Shown here one piece after another: positions 1 to 8,974 of a stretch of 48,348 nucleotides of DNA. The notes below the pieces were generated by a model, which did no database searches, was not told the origin of the DNA, and saw only the letters and a list, made by a program, of their open reading frames with translations. Position 1 is the stretch's first letter; the number at the start of each line of letters is the position of its first letter. Origin of the DNA: Clostridiaceae bacterium (lineage in GTDB: Bacteria; Bacillota; Clostridia; Peptostreptococcales; T1SED10-28); NCBI GenBank assembly GCA_003553525.1, contig PWEO01000061.1:1-48348 (forward strand), written 5' to 3'. Position numbers and translations under genes: made by a program.

Positions 1-650
1 TCTTCGATGGGTTTGTATTCTCTGGGTTTTCGGTAGGTGAACAGAATTGCGATAAACAGGCCTAGCACCATGGCCAGTCCCGGAATCCACATAACGTGCC
101 AAATCTCACCTTCTACAAGTTCTAATCCGCTGGCCGCCATTTCGTCCCGGATAATATTATGGAAAATCAATCCGAAACCTACGGGAAGGGCTACGTAAGG
201 GGCTTTCAAACCAAAAGTCAGCGCTGAGGCAACCGCCCGTCTGTCAATTTTTAATTTGTTCATTACCATAATCAGCGGAGGAATTAAAATCGGAATAAAG
301 GCAATGTGTACCGGAATTAAGTTTTGAGAAAAAATACTGATAAAGGCAATCATAAATACCAGGGATTTTCCGGTACCCTTCATCGTTTTGGATAATTTCT
401 GGGTGATGATCGTTGCCGCACCGGTTTTATGAATGGCCGCAGCCAGTGCTCCTAATAAAATATAGTTCAGAGCGGTCTCGGCGTTTCCTCCCATACCACC
501 AATCAGGGTATCCATAGTTTCCATCAAAGGCATCCCGGCCAGCAGTCCTCCTACTACTGCAGCAAGAATTAATGCAAGTAATACATTGAGCTTAAATAAG
601 GATAATACCACCATTACAATTACTGAAATTAAAACAGGATTCGTTAACAT
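1..650 (-). CDS. Na+/H+ antiporter family transporter (YuiF-like), partial
   Basis: The frame runs leftward from an ATG at 650, preceded by AAGGAGTGAG, and is still open at the window edge. About 216 residues are therefore seen, and the C-terminal part is missing (the family is usually around 440 aa). The protein is very hydrophobic, with membrane segments near residues 5-37, 65-80, 95-130, 145-165 and 185-205. Polar signatures such as GGMGGNAETALNYILLGALA and SQNLIPVHIAFIPILIPPL fit the Na+/H+ antiporter/YuiF group. It follows hutH after a terminator, so it probably has its own promoter. Its position suggests import of histidine or another amino acid by cation exchange. That role is inferred from context; the family call is fairly safe. 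Confidence 0.72.
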   Translation of the reverse strand, partial: MLTNPVLISVIVMVVLSLFKLNVLLALILAAVVGGLLAGMPLMETMDTLIGGMGGNAETALNYILLGALAAAIHKTGAATIITQKLSKTMKGTGKSLVFMIAFISIFSQNLIPVHIAFIPILIPPLIMVMNKLKIDRRAVASALTFGLKAPYVALPVGFGLIFHNIIRDEMAASGLELVEGEIWHVMWIPGLAMVLGLFIAILFTYRKPREYKPIE

Positions 651-750
651 TTTCTCACTCCTTTTTTGATTTATTTGAATATTATAGCTTGTTTAAATAT
701 TATAATATCATACCGTCTCCGCTACGTCTATAAAACGAAAAAACCTTCCA

Positions 751-790
751 TATAAAAAACTTCCGGATCAATCTCCGGAAGTTTTTTTGT
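751..790 (-). terminator. Intrinsic terminator after hutH (bidirectional form)
   Basis: A perfect 10-bp inverted repeat (AACTTCCGGA at 758-767 and TCCGGAAGTT at 774-783, loop of 6) is flanked by A-runs on the left and T-runs on the right, so it can terminate in either direction. It lies about 95 bases past the hutH stop and ahead of the transporter gene, which separates the two transcripts. The stretch from 651 to 757 is AT-rich with several TATAAT-like hexamers but no convincing -35. Confidence 0.85.
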
Positions 791-877
791 TGGGTTTCCT
801 ATTATTTAATCATTAATGGTACTTATACTTCTTCAGCTGTTGATATATTTTGTGCTATCATTATCCTTTCAGCCAAC

Positions 878-2401
878 CTATATATTCAAGTCTCCAATGG
901 CTTTTTCAACCGCTTGCAATATTTTTTCATTATCAATAAGCTCTGAAGCAATATTGATATCTTTATATAAGATTCGATCCTCTTTTAGAGGCGTCAATAC
1001 TTCCCGCAGGGTATCGTAAGCCGGTTTCGTTCCGATGCCCAGCTCTTTATGATCATGGAATTCAATCCCTTGAGCTGCTGACATCAACTCTATTCCCAGT
1101 ACTCGGGAACTGTTAAACACAATATCTCTTGCTTTTCGAGCGGCAATGGTTCCCATACTCACATGGTCCTCCTGGTTAGCCGAGGAAGGAATGGAATCCA
1201 CACTGGCAGGATGGGCCAGTACCTTGTTCTCTGAAACCAAGGCTGCTGCCGAGTACTGTGCAATCATAAAGCCGGAATGAAGGCCTCCTTTTTCCGTTAA
1301 AAATGCAGGAAGTCCGCTAAGTTGAGGATTCACCAATCGCTCAATCCGTCGTTCTGAAGCATTGGCCACTTCCGCCATGGCAATGCCCAGATAATCAAAG
1401 GTCAGGGCCATGGGTTGACCATGGAAGTTTCCGCCGGAAATTACATGATCCTCTTCCGTAAAGATTACGGGATTATCCGTAACGGAATTCATTTCGATTT
1501 CCACTTTTTCCAGTACGTATCGCAGGGTGTCCTTTGTTGCCCCGTGAATCTGAGGGATGCAGCGGAGGCTATAGGCATCCTGTACCCGAACCTCCCCTTG
1601 TTTCGTGGTGAATTTACTGCTATCCAACAAGCGTAGCAAATTAGCCGCTGTGTTAATTTGTCCGCTATGGGGTCTTACGGCATGGAGTTTTGGGTCAAAA
1701 GCATCGGTAATCCCGTTCAAAGCTTCTATGGTTAAAGCCGAGGAAATATCCGACATCTTCGCCAAAACAATGGCTTTATGAAGGGCTAATGCTCCGACGG
1801 AAGTCATGGCTTGGGTTCCGTTAATCAGTCCCAGTCCTTCTTTTGAGGTCAGGGTAATGGTTTCGATACCCGCTTGGTCCATGGCTTCTTTCCCGGTCAT
1901 CCTTTTTCCTTCATAGATTGCTTCTCCCTCTCCGATCATTACCAAAACCATATGAGAAAGGGGGGCTAAGTCTCCACTGGCTCCCAGGGAACCTTTCTCG
2001 GGAATAATGGGGTGCACTCTTTTATTTAACATGTCGATCAAGGTTTCAATGGTTTTTATTCGAACTCCGGAATATCCTTTTGCCAGAGCATTTGCTCGAA
2101 GCAGCATAATTCCCCGTGCCTCTTCCTCTGAAAATGGATTCCCCACACCGCAGGAATGACTGATAATAAGGTTTCGCTGAAGCTCTTCAGTTTCTTCTTT
2201 TGAGATGGCTACATCGCTGAATTTTCCAAACCCCGTGGTAATTCCGTAGGCTACCCGTTCCTCATTCACATAACGTTCTACTAAATCCCTGGATTCTTGA
2301 ATTTTCCCCTTAGCCTCTTCTGCTAGAGTAACCGGCTTCCGGTGTACTGCTATATCAATAAATCGTTGCAAATTCAAGGTGTTTCCATCAATTCTTATCA
2401 T
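878..2401 (-). CDS. hutH: Histidine ammonia-lyase
   Basis: It removes ammonia from L-histidine to give urocanate, the first step of histidine breakdown in the cytosol. The protein has 507 aa, the normal length. The motif GSLGASGDLAPLSHM near residues 135-150 contains the Ala-Ser-Gly triad that cyclises into the MIO electrophile. The conserved stretches ERRIERLVNPQLSGLPAFL and SSANQEDHVSMG are also present. I start at ATG 2401 because GAGGAGG sits six bases upstream; the earlier in-frame ATG at 2416 overlaps that ribosome site. The gene lies 34 bases after the SARP-type regulator and is probably co-transcribed with it, apart from the hutU-ftcD-hutI transcript. A terminator follows. Confidence 0.97.
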   Translation of the reverse strand: MIRIDGNTLNLQRFIDIAVHRKPVTLAEEAKGKIQESRDLVERYVNEERVAYGITTGFGKFSDVAISKEETEELQRNLIISHSCGVGNPFSEEEARGIMLLRANALAKGYSGVRIKTIETLIDMLNKRVHPIIPEKGSLGASGDLAPLSHMVLVMIGEGEAIYEGKRMTGKEAMDQAGIETITLTSKEGLGLINGTQAMTSVGALALHKAIVLAKMSDISSALTIEALNGITDAFDPKLHAVRPHSGQINTAANLLRLLDSSKFTTKQGEVRVQDAYSLRCIPQIHGATKDTLRYVLEKVEIEMNSVTDNPVIFTEEDHVISGGNFHGQPMALTFDYLGIAMAEVANASERRIERLVNPQLSGLPAFLTEKGGLHSGFMIAQYSAAALVSENKVLAHPASVDSIPSSANQEDHVSMGTIAARKARDIVFNSSRVLGIELMSAAQGIEFHDHKELGIGTKPAYDTLREVLTPLKEDRILYKDINIASELIDNEKILQAVEKAIGDLNI

Positions 2402-2435
2402 AATATGCCTCCTCAATAAACTATTTTCTTTTATC

Positions 2436-5400
2436 CTATCGATCCTCCGTCGCTAAACCGTCTAATCTTCGTAAAATATCAACTTCATAGCATCCCTGGA
2501 TGTCCCCAAGGTTCTCAATTCCTTTTTTGCAGTACCAGGAGAGACTTTGGGGCAGGCACTCTTGAAGACTTTCGGGTACATGCTTGCGCTCCATCATTTC
2601 CCGCTTAATGGCACTTTTGATTCGATAAATTATCCCCAATTCATAGGGGCTTTGAATCTTTTTACTGTATTTGTCTCCCCGACTCAGACACTCCTGAGCT
2701 TTATAATAATCCCCCTCACGGAAATAAATCAGTGCCATAAACCCTTCCGCCGTGGATCTTCCCCAAACCACATCATATTTCCCGTAAAGTCGTAGCCCTT
2801 CTTTTAAATAACCCTTGGCTCGAGTAAAGTCTCCGCCGTCAAAAGCCGCTTGTCCGGCTTTTGTATAGAACATGTTTAAACTTCGGCTGATCTTATGATC
2901 CTTGCAGATTTTAATGGCTTCGTCATAATACTTCAGTCCCTCAAAAAATTTCATTTGAGATCTTCGAACTTCTCCTAAATAATTATAGCCCGCTGCAATA
3001 TTAAGTACATACTTTTCCTTTGACTTTGACATCTGCCCAAACAGCCGAATTGAGTGACGGAGAGTGTCATCGGCATGTTCGTAATACCCGGTCATTAAAT
3101 AGTACACTCCCTGCAAACGATAAAACACCGCTTCCTCTTTGGGATAGTCAATGATTTTTAACAGCTCCATGCCTTTCTCCAGATTCTTCTTTACCGCTTC
3201 TGTGTCATGGACCTGAATACCGTGATAAATCCGCTGTTTATAACCTTTAACCGCATTCCTGTAATCCTTATGATCCAAGGCTACTTGAATCATTTTGTCA
3301 ATATGATCCAGACCCGTGGTATAAGATCCTTCCCAAATTAAGTATCTCCCCTTAATATAATGAAAGTACATCTCCTGTTCTGCCAAATCCCGATTCATCG
3401 AATTCGCTTCCTTCGCCTTAACTAAATAGTGTTCGATATCTTTCATGGCTTTACTCATTTGTCTTTTGGATAAATTGAATTGACTGAGATCCTCCCCGGT
3501 ATGCTGGTCCAGCACGGGAAACAGTTCATGGGTAAAATCCACATGCTGGTTCAAGTTTTTTATGCTGTATCCCAGGGTTTTTTTGTATTCACTCGCCCGG
3601 TAAAAGTGATAAATCAGTTTTGAGTACAACAGTCTGTCTCGATTTCCCTGGTTCAGTTGCTTTTCTAAAATATTTGCAATCCGGGTATGGAGAATCTTAC
3701 GCTTTCCTTTACTTTGTCTGAGATAACAATATTCCCGAAGCTTTTGATGGGTAAAACGGTACAGAATCTGATCTTCCTCTTCATTCTCTTCCAGTATTCC
3801 TTCCCTGGACAGGGCTTCCAAATGATTAATCAGTTCCAGTTCATCCCATCCCGTTAAAGCTTTCAGTCCTTCAAAGTGAACATTATCAAAAAAAATGGAG
3901 GCCATATTGGAAATCTCCTCTTCTTCCTTAGAAAGATTTCTAAATCGGGTCTTTAAGAGATCCTCAATTTTCGGAGTAAAGCCTCCTAAATCTCCATGGT
4001 TTTTCAGCGCATGGAGATACTCCACAATAAAAAAAGGATTCCCTTCGGTTTCTTGGTAAATTTCCCTTGTAACACTGCCCGGATTCACAACATCCTTTTT
4101 CCATGAGTTTTTCTCCTGGGATTCCTCATAATATTGCTCGTAATTTCTCATAAAATCCAGGGTTTCTTCCTTGGTAAATCGCTTTAACTGAATCTTTTCC
4201 AGTCGATTTTCTTTACTGAGTTGAGACAGGAAAAATTTCACATCCCGGTTCTCTCCGACTCTTAAGGTTCCGATTAATCGCAATCTCGGAGAGTCAATCT
4301 TCACCAGCAAATTTTCCAACAGTCGGAGGCTTTTTTCATCCATCCACTGAAGATCTTCAAAAACCAGCAAAATTTCACGGGTACGCAGTATCCGCTGAAA
4401 AATTTCCACAATGGCTTCTTCCAGTAACTGATCCTGAACTTTTCCTTTCCCGTAAAAGTGCTCAACAGGTTTTTCTTCTTCTAATACAAAATGTGGAAAT
4501 ACACCGGCTGTTATGCTGCTCCAGGGTTTCGGCAAGTGAATCTCCTCTTTTTTCAGTATCGGTATCAGTTTGGATATAATCCCGTTCCAGGGTTTAAGGA
4601 TATACTCTTCCTCTGCAGCATAACAATTGGATGAAAGAATGGTTTTACTTTCTAAGGCAGTTTCCCTGAGTAATTTATCCTTTAAACTGGTCTTGCCGAT
4701 GCCCGCTTCTCCCAAAATAATCAAAGCACTTTTTCCTTCCTGATTTCCCGAATCTCTTAAAAAAGCCTTTCCCCTTTCCAGTTCTTTCCTTCGCCCGAAA
4801 AAAATACTCTTTTCTTCCTGGGCTTCACGGGTTTTCTTTTTCTGTTCCTTTTGCCGTATTTCCAAATAAATTTTTTGGGTTTTTTCATCGGGTTCGATCC
4901 CCAATTCTTCATGCAAACATTTCCGGAGCCTCTGATACACTTCTAAAGCTTTAGAATTAAGGCCTAGAGCCTGATATACCTCCATTAGCTTTTGGTAACC
5001 CCGTTCATCAAATTCATCTTCCCGGATCACTTTTTTGCAGTCTTTTTCTCCTTGAATATAGTTCCCGCTTTTTAAAGCCTGATCTATTTTTTCAAAGGAT
5101 TTTTCGATATACAGGTTTCGATAAAAACCCTGTTGCTGATCCACCCACTGGGCAAACCCTTCTTCTCCTTTAATATAAAAGCCTTTTAGAAACTCCCCCC
5201 GATATAGTTCCAGGATTTTCTCCGGGTGTTTTTGAACCGATTGGATATCACTGTCAATGGCCAAATCTTTGTTGATCATAACCGTGGATTTTTTCGGTGA
5301 ATGGATAATTTCCAAATCAAAAGCCTTTCGTGTTTTATACATGGCATTTCTGAGATTCTTCTTTGCCACTTCCTCATTGCTTTCTCCCCAAAAAAGACTT

Positions 5401-5540
5401 ACCAGTTCTTCACGGGTTCCTTGGTTTTGCACCAGCAGATAATAAAACAGCGCCTCTGCCTTCCGGTAAGGAAAAAGTAATTTTTCCCCGTTTTTGTAGA
5501 CTCCGGGAGTGCCAAACAAGTATACTGAAATTTTATCCAT
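2436..5540 (-). CDS. SARP-type (BTAD) transcriptional activator with AAA ATPase and TPR regions
   Basis: This is a large 1034-aa one-protein regulator. Residues 1-100 resemble a winged-helix DNA-binding domain of the OmpR/SARP kind. Residues 100-230 form a bacterial transcriptional activation (BTAD) domain ending in EVYQRLRKCLHEELGIEPDE. An AAA/STAND ATPase follows, with Walker A GEAGIGKTS near residue 278 and Walker B ILLVFEDLQWMD near 392-401. The C-terminal half (about 650-1030) is helical with TPR-like repeats, a usual signal-sensing platform. ATG 5540 is the better start (GAGGGAG eight bases upstream); the GTG at 5549 overlaps that site. It sits directly upstream of hutH and just after the pruA terminator, so it is a likely regulator of histidine use. 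The target and signal are inference. Confidence 0.87.
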   Translation of the reverse strand: MDKISVYLFGTPGVYKNGEKLLFPYRKAEALFYYLLVQNQGTREELVSLFWGESNEEVAKKNLRNAMYKTRKAFDLEIIHSPKKSTVMINKDLAIDSDIQSVQKHPEKILELYRGEFLKGFYIKGEEGFAQWVDQQQGFYRNLYIEKSFEKIDQALKSGNYIQGEKDCKKVIREDEFDERGYQKLMEVYQALGLNSKALEVYQRLRKCLHEELGIEPDEKTQKIYLEIRQKEQKKKTREAQEEKSIFFGRRKELERGKAFLRDSGNQEGKSALIILGEAGIGKTSLKDKLLRETALESKTILSSNCYAAEEEYILKPWNGIISKLIPILKKEEIHLPKPWSSITAGVFPHFVLEEEKPVEHFYGKGKVQDQLLEEAIVEIFQRILRTREILLVFEDLQWMDEKSLRLLENLLVKIDSPRLRLIGTLRVGENRDVKFFLSQLSKENRLEKIQLKRFTKEETLDFMRNYEQYYEESQEKNSWKKDVVNPGSVTREIYQETEGNPFFIVEYLHALKNHGDLGGFTPKIEDLLKTRFRNLSKEEEEISNMASIFFDNVHFEGLKALTGWDELELINHLEALSREGILEENEEEDQILYRFTHQKLREYCYLRQSKGKRKILHTRIANILEKQLNQGNRDRLLYSKLIYHFYRASEYKKTLGYSIKNLNQHVDFTHELFPVLDQHTGEDLSQFNLSKRQMSKAMKDIEHYLVKAKEANSMNRDLAEQEMYFHYIKGRYLIWEGSYTTGLDHIDKMIQVALDHKDYRNAVKGYKQRIYHGIQVHDTEAVKKNLEKGMELLKIIDYPKEEAVFYRLQGVYYLMTGYYEHADDTLRHSIRLFGQMSKSKEKYVLNIAAGYNYLGEVRRSQMKFFEGLKYYDEAIKICKDHKISRSLNMFYTKAGQAAFDGGDFTRAKGYLKEGLRLYGKYDVVWGRSTAEGFMALIYFREGDYYKAQECLSRGDKYSKKIQSPYELGIIYRIKSAIKREMMERKHVPESLQECLPQSLSWYCKKGIENLGDIQGCYEVDILRRLDGLATEDR

Positions 5541-5679
5541 AAAATCCACTCCCTCTCTACGCCTTTTTCTTCGGGGTCGTTCTTAGTTTAGATCTTCTTT
5601 AATGTCTAGTCATATAATCTGTAGTTTTTATTCCGTCATTCTTCTTTCATTATAACTTATTATAATTTTTTCGTAAAAC

Positions 5680-5710
5680 AAAAAATCGGAGTAGAAACTC
5701 TACTCCGATT
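5680..5710 (-). terminator. Intrinsic terminator of the fhs-hut-pruA transcript
   Basis: A perfect 12-bp stem (AATCGGAGTAGA at 5684-5695, TCTACTCCGATT at 5699-5710) with a 3-nt loop is followed on the minus strand by a T5 run and further Ts. It lies about 55 bases past the pruA stop. The remaining gap to 5541 must carry the promoter for the SARP regulator and hutH. It is AT-rich with TATAAT-like hexamers near 5650, but I cannot assign a -35. Confidence 0.93.
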
Positions 5711-5765
5711 AACATTTATCTTATTCGCTTCAATTCATGAAATGAATATTGTACTATTTGATGAT

Positions 5766-7397
5766 TTATTCCGCTTCCATAAAGGGATAACGGTAATCCC
5801 TGGGCGCGATATAGGTCTCTTTTATGGACCGCGCGGACATCCAACGCTGCATATTCAACTTGCTTCCCGCTTTATCATTGGTTCCCGATGCCCTTGCCCC
5901 GCCAAAGGGTTGCTGATTTACAATGGAGCCCGTAGGTTTATCGTTGATGTAAAAGTTTCCTGCGGCTTGCTGCAGAACCTTCTCCGCCTTGATAACCGCT
6001 TCACGGTCCTTTGCAAAAATACTTCCCGTAAGGGCATAATCCGTTGCTTGATCACATTCATGAAGGATTTCATCGTACTTCTCATCTTCATAAACATACA
6101 TCGTAATTACCGGTCCGAATATTTCCTCCACCATGGTTTTAAACCGGGGATTAGTGGTTTCAATGATGGTGGGGTCTACAAAATATCCTATAGAGTCGTC
6201 ATAGGTTCCTCCAAGAAGGATTTCAGCCTCCTTCGATTCCTTTGCAAAATCAATATAGGAGGTGATTTTTTCGAAAGACTTCTTATCGATTACGGGATTG
6301 ACAAAGTTTCGGAAATCCTCTGTGGATCCGACTTTCAGTTCCTTAGTTAAAGCAATAAACTCTTCTTTAATTTTCGGCCATAAACTCTTAGGAACATAGG
6401 CCCTTGATGCGGCCGAGCACTTTTGACCCTGATATTCAAAGGCCCCCCGAACTAATGCGGCGGCTATCGGTCTGATATCAGCAGAAGGATGCACCACAAC
6501 AAAATCCTTCCCTCCGGTTTCACCTACAATTCGAGGATAGTTTCGATACCCGGAAATATTCTTACCGATGGTCTTCCACATATACTGGAAGGTTTTTGTG
6601 GAACCGGTAAAGTGTACTCCCGCTAAGTCTTTATGAGGAAGAATTTTCTCTCCGATTTCCGCTCCGGATCCCGGTAAAAAGTTTATGACTCCTTTCGGCA
6701 GTCCCGCTTCCTCAAGAATTTTCATGAATAAATAGGCGGAGTATACCGCAGAAGATGCGGGTTTCCAAATCACGGTATTTCCTGCCATTGCCGGTGCCGT
6801 CGGTAAATTTCCGGCGATGGCCGTAAAGTTAAAGGGTGTTACAGCGAATACAAACCCGTCTAAGGGGCGATAGTCCATGCGATTCCAAGTATTGTCGGGA
6901 GAATGGGGCTGCTCTTTCATAATCTCTGACATAAAATAGGCATTGAAACGTAGAAAGTCGATCAACTCACAGGCTGCATCAATCTCCGCCTGATAAATGT
7001 TTTTTCCCTGTCCCAACATCGTGGCGGCGTTAATGGTTGAGCGGTAGGGTCCCGCCACTAGATCCGCAGCTTTTAAAAATATGGCCACCCGTTCTTCCCA
7101 AGGCATATGAGCCCAAGCATCCTTGGCATCCATGGAAGCTTGGATCGCTTTTTCGATTTCTTCATCGCCGGCTTTATGGTACTCCGCCAATAGAAGATTA
7201 TGATCCTCGGGAGATGTTCTTTTCCCCATATTTCCGGTTTTTATTTCTTCTCCTCCTACAATCACGGGAATTTCCGTAACTTCCCTTTTTAATTCTTGGA
7301 GTTTTTCCTTAACCTCTGTTTTTTCACGACTTCCCTCCCGATAGGCTAGAATTCCTTCGTTTTCAGGTTTTTCAATCATAAAATAGGCATTGGACAC
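5766..7397 (-). CDS. pruA: L-glutamate gamma-semialdehyde (1-pyrroline-5-carboxylate) dehydrogenase, group 1
   Basis: It oxidises glutamate semialdehyde/P5C to glutamate with NAD, the last step of proline, ornithine or arginine breakdown. At 543 aa it matches the long group-1 P5C dehydrogenases rather than the shorter Bacillus RocA type. The aldehyde-dehydrogenase core shows the catalytic cysteine in EYQGQKCSAASRAYVP, the general-base glutamate in VGETGGKDFVVV, and the ending KETYIAPRDYRYPFM. The likely start is GTG 7397, nine bases after AAGGAGG, giving a protein beginning VSNAYF; a TTG at 7406 directly abuts that site and is less likely. It is the last gene of the hut transcript, about 80 bases after hutI, so two glutamate-forming routes appear to be co-expressed. 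Confidence 0.95.
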   Translation of the reverse strand: MSNAYFMIEKPENEGILAYREGSREKTEVKEKLQELKREVTEIPVIVGGEEIKTGNMGKRTSPEDHNLLLAEYHKAGDEEIEKAIQASMDAKDAWAHMPWEERVAIFLKAADLVAGPYRSTINAATMLGQGKNIYQAEIDAACELIDFLRFNAYFMSEIMKEQPHSPDNTWNRMDYRPLDGFVFAVTPFNFTAIAGNLPTAPAMAGNTVIWKPASSAVYSAYLFMKILEEAGLPKGVINFLPGSGAEIGEKILPHKDLAGVHFTGSTKTFQYMWKTIGKNISGYRNYPRIVGETGGKDFVVVHPSADIRPIAAALVRGAFEYQGQKCSAASRAYVPKSLWPKIKEEFIALTKELKVGSTEDFRNFVNPVIDKKSFEKITSYIDFAKESKEAEILLGGTYDDSIGYFVDPTIIETTNPRFKTMVEEIFGPVITMYVYEDEKYDEILHECDQATDYALTGSIFAKDREAVIKAEKVLQQAAGNFYINDKPTGSIVNQQPFGGARASGTNDKAGSKLNMQRWMSARSIKETYIAPRDYRYPFMEAE

Positions 7398-7476
7398 ACG
7401 TAACAACCTCCTTGTAATTCTTGTGTTTTTTTTCCTTCAATATGTTGTTACCCTAAAAAATCTTAGTTCAAACCCT

Positions 7477-8754
7477 TTATCGGTAAACGCAGGGGCTGCC
7501 TTCATTATCGTAAACCAGTTTTCCCCCTTTAATTACTTTTTCCACGGTACTTATGCCGATATGATAGGGTATGAACTTATAGGAATCAAACTCTAGTAAG
7601 ATCATATCCGCTTTCTTCCCTACATCAATACTTCCGATAGTATCCGCACGATCAAGGGCCGCTGCCCCGTTAATCGTAAGGGCGGTAATGGCCTCCTCGG
7701 TGGAAACATTCATATACAGCGTTGCCAGTGAAAAAACCAGCGGAATGGACTCGGAAAAACAACTCCCGGGATTCAAGTCTGTAGCCAGGGCCACGGCGGA
7801 ACCTCGATCGATCATCTCCCGGGCTCTTGCGTACTTTTCCTTCAAACTAAAGGCGGTTACAGGAAGGATTGTGGCCACCACCCCTTTTTTCGCCATTTGA
7901 TCGATGCCTTCATCGGAAGCTTGCAGTAAATGATCCGCTGAGACGGCTTCCAACTCCGCCGCAAGTTCTGCCCCTCCTAAGGGTACAATTTCGTCCGCAT
8001 GAAGTTTTACTTTCAGTCCCATTTCCTTGGCCTTGGTTAACAGACGTCGGGACTGTTCGATGTTGAATACGTTTTTTTCACAGAATACATCGCAAAATTC
8101 AGCGAGTTTTCTCTCAACCACAACGGGCAGGACGTCATTAATAATCTCATCGATCATTTCATCCTCCCGACCTTTGTACTCCTTGGGTACCGCATGGGCT
8201 CCCAGGTAAGTCTTTACCACATCTATGGGGTGGTCCCGATCCGTATCCTGCATAACTTCCAATTGCTTAATTTCCGTATCAAAATCCAGTCCGTATCCGC
8301 TTTTTCCCTCTACGGTGGTAACCCCGAAGGATAACATGGAGTCCAATCGCTTCATGCCTTCTCCATAAAGTGCCTCTTTGGAAGCGGCTTTGGTTTGGCG
8401 CACACTACTTAAAATTCCCCCGCCCCGGTTCATGATTTCCATATAGTCATCTCCCCGAAGTCTCCAGGAAAACTCCTCTGCTCTGTATCCTCCCCAAATA
8501 TAGTGGGTGTGAGAATCTACAAATCCGGGTAATAGAGCTTTTCCCTTGGCATCCAGTACCTCGTACTGCTCTTCGTCATACTGCTTTAGTATTTCCTCCT
8601 GGGGCCCCACAGCTTTAATGATGCCGTCTTCCACAACTACGGCTCCCTTTTCGATGATCCCAAGATCCGACATCTCTTTACCTTTTTTTGCTTTAAATCC
8701 GCTACATGTCACAACTTCCGATGCATTTTTGATAATCAGGTTTTCCTTGTTCAT
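7477..8754 (-). CDS. hutI: Imidazolonepropionase
   Basis: It hydrolyses 4-imidazolone-5-propionate to N-formimino-L-glutamate, the third step of histidine catabolism. The 425-aa protein is of usual length for this amidohydrolase. The metal motif GFVDSHTHYIWGG supplies His82 and His84. Further conserved stretches are KSGYGLD, HADEIVPLGGAELA and ALATDLNPG with the metal-binding aspartate. I start at ATG 8754 (MNKENLII) behind AAAGGAG. The frame stays open upstream to 8877, but that part has no ribosome site, does not resemble the family and covers a strong RNA structure, so it is leader rather than protein. It lies between ftcD and pruA. Confidence 0.96.
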   Translation of the reverse strand: MNKENLIIKNASEVVTCSGFKAKKGKEMSDLGIIEKGAVVVEDGIIKAVGPQEEILKQYDEEQYEVLDAKGKALLPGFVDSHTHYIWGGYRAEEFSWRLRGDDYMEIMNRGGGILSSVRQTKAASKEALYGEGMKRLDSMLSFGVTTVEGKSGYGLDFDTEIKQLEVMQDTDRDHPIDVVKTYLGAHAVPKEYKGREDEMIDEIINDVLPVVVERKLAEFCDVFCEKNVFNIEQSRRLLTKAKEMGLKVKLHADEIVPLGGAELAAELEAVSADHLLQASDEGIDQMAKKGVVATILPVTAFSLKEKYARAREMIDRGSAVALATDLNPGSCFSESIPLVFSLATLYMNVSTEEAITALTINGAAALDRADTIGSIDVGKKADMILLEFDSYKFIPYHIGISTVEKVIKGGKLVYDNEGSPCVYR

Positions 8755-8812
8755 TGATTTCTTTGCTCCTTTCATACCGTATTTTCTGAAAGTACTTTTA
8801 TGCTTAGTTCTC

Positions 8813-8870
8813 AGTACCGAGGTTTTTACAACAATAGCATAAGCACCCCCTTCGGTACTTATGCTATTGT
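8813..8870 (-). promoter_or_regulatory. Structured RNA leader of hutI: overlapping inverted repeats
   Basis: Two inverted repeats interlock. Repeat A is a perfect 13-bp stem (ACAATAGCATAAG at 8831-8843 and its complement at 8858-8870) with a 14-nt loop. Repeat B pairs AGTACCGA at 8813-8820 with TCGGTACT at 8852-8859, plus two further G-C pairs across a bulge. The right arm of B lies mostly inside the loop of A, so the RNA could form either hairpin or a pseudoknot-like fold. No T-run follows, so it is not an ordinary terminator. It sits in the 220-base gap between ftcD and hutI, about 60-115 bases before the hutI start. Function unknown. Confidence 0.6.
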
Positions 8871-8974
8871 GATCCATAAGAGATCATTCTTATATCGTTT
8901 TATAATATACCCTGTCTTTTTCCCTTTTATTCATGCACTTTAATCAAGTCCCGGAAAAAATTCAGTTTAACCCT

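Noticed and set aside
5742-6350. A 202-codon plus-strand open frame opposite pruA
   Set aside because: It mirrors a conserved dehydrogenase gene, has no family signature and no ribosome site.
8813-8870. A miniature transposable element in the ftcD-hutI gap
   Set aside because: No target-site duplication is visible and I see no second copy in the window, although a genome search could change this.
7477-8877. HutI translated from 8877 with a 41-residue N-terminal extension
   Set aside because: No ribosome site at 8877, no family similarity in the extension, and the DNA there forms strong inverted repeats.
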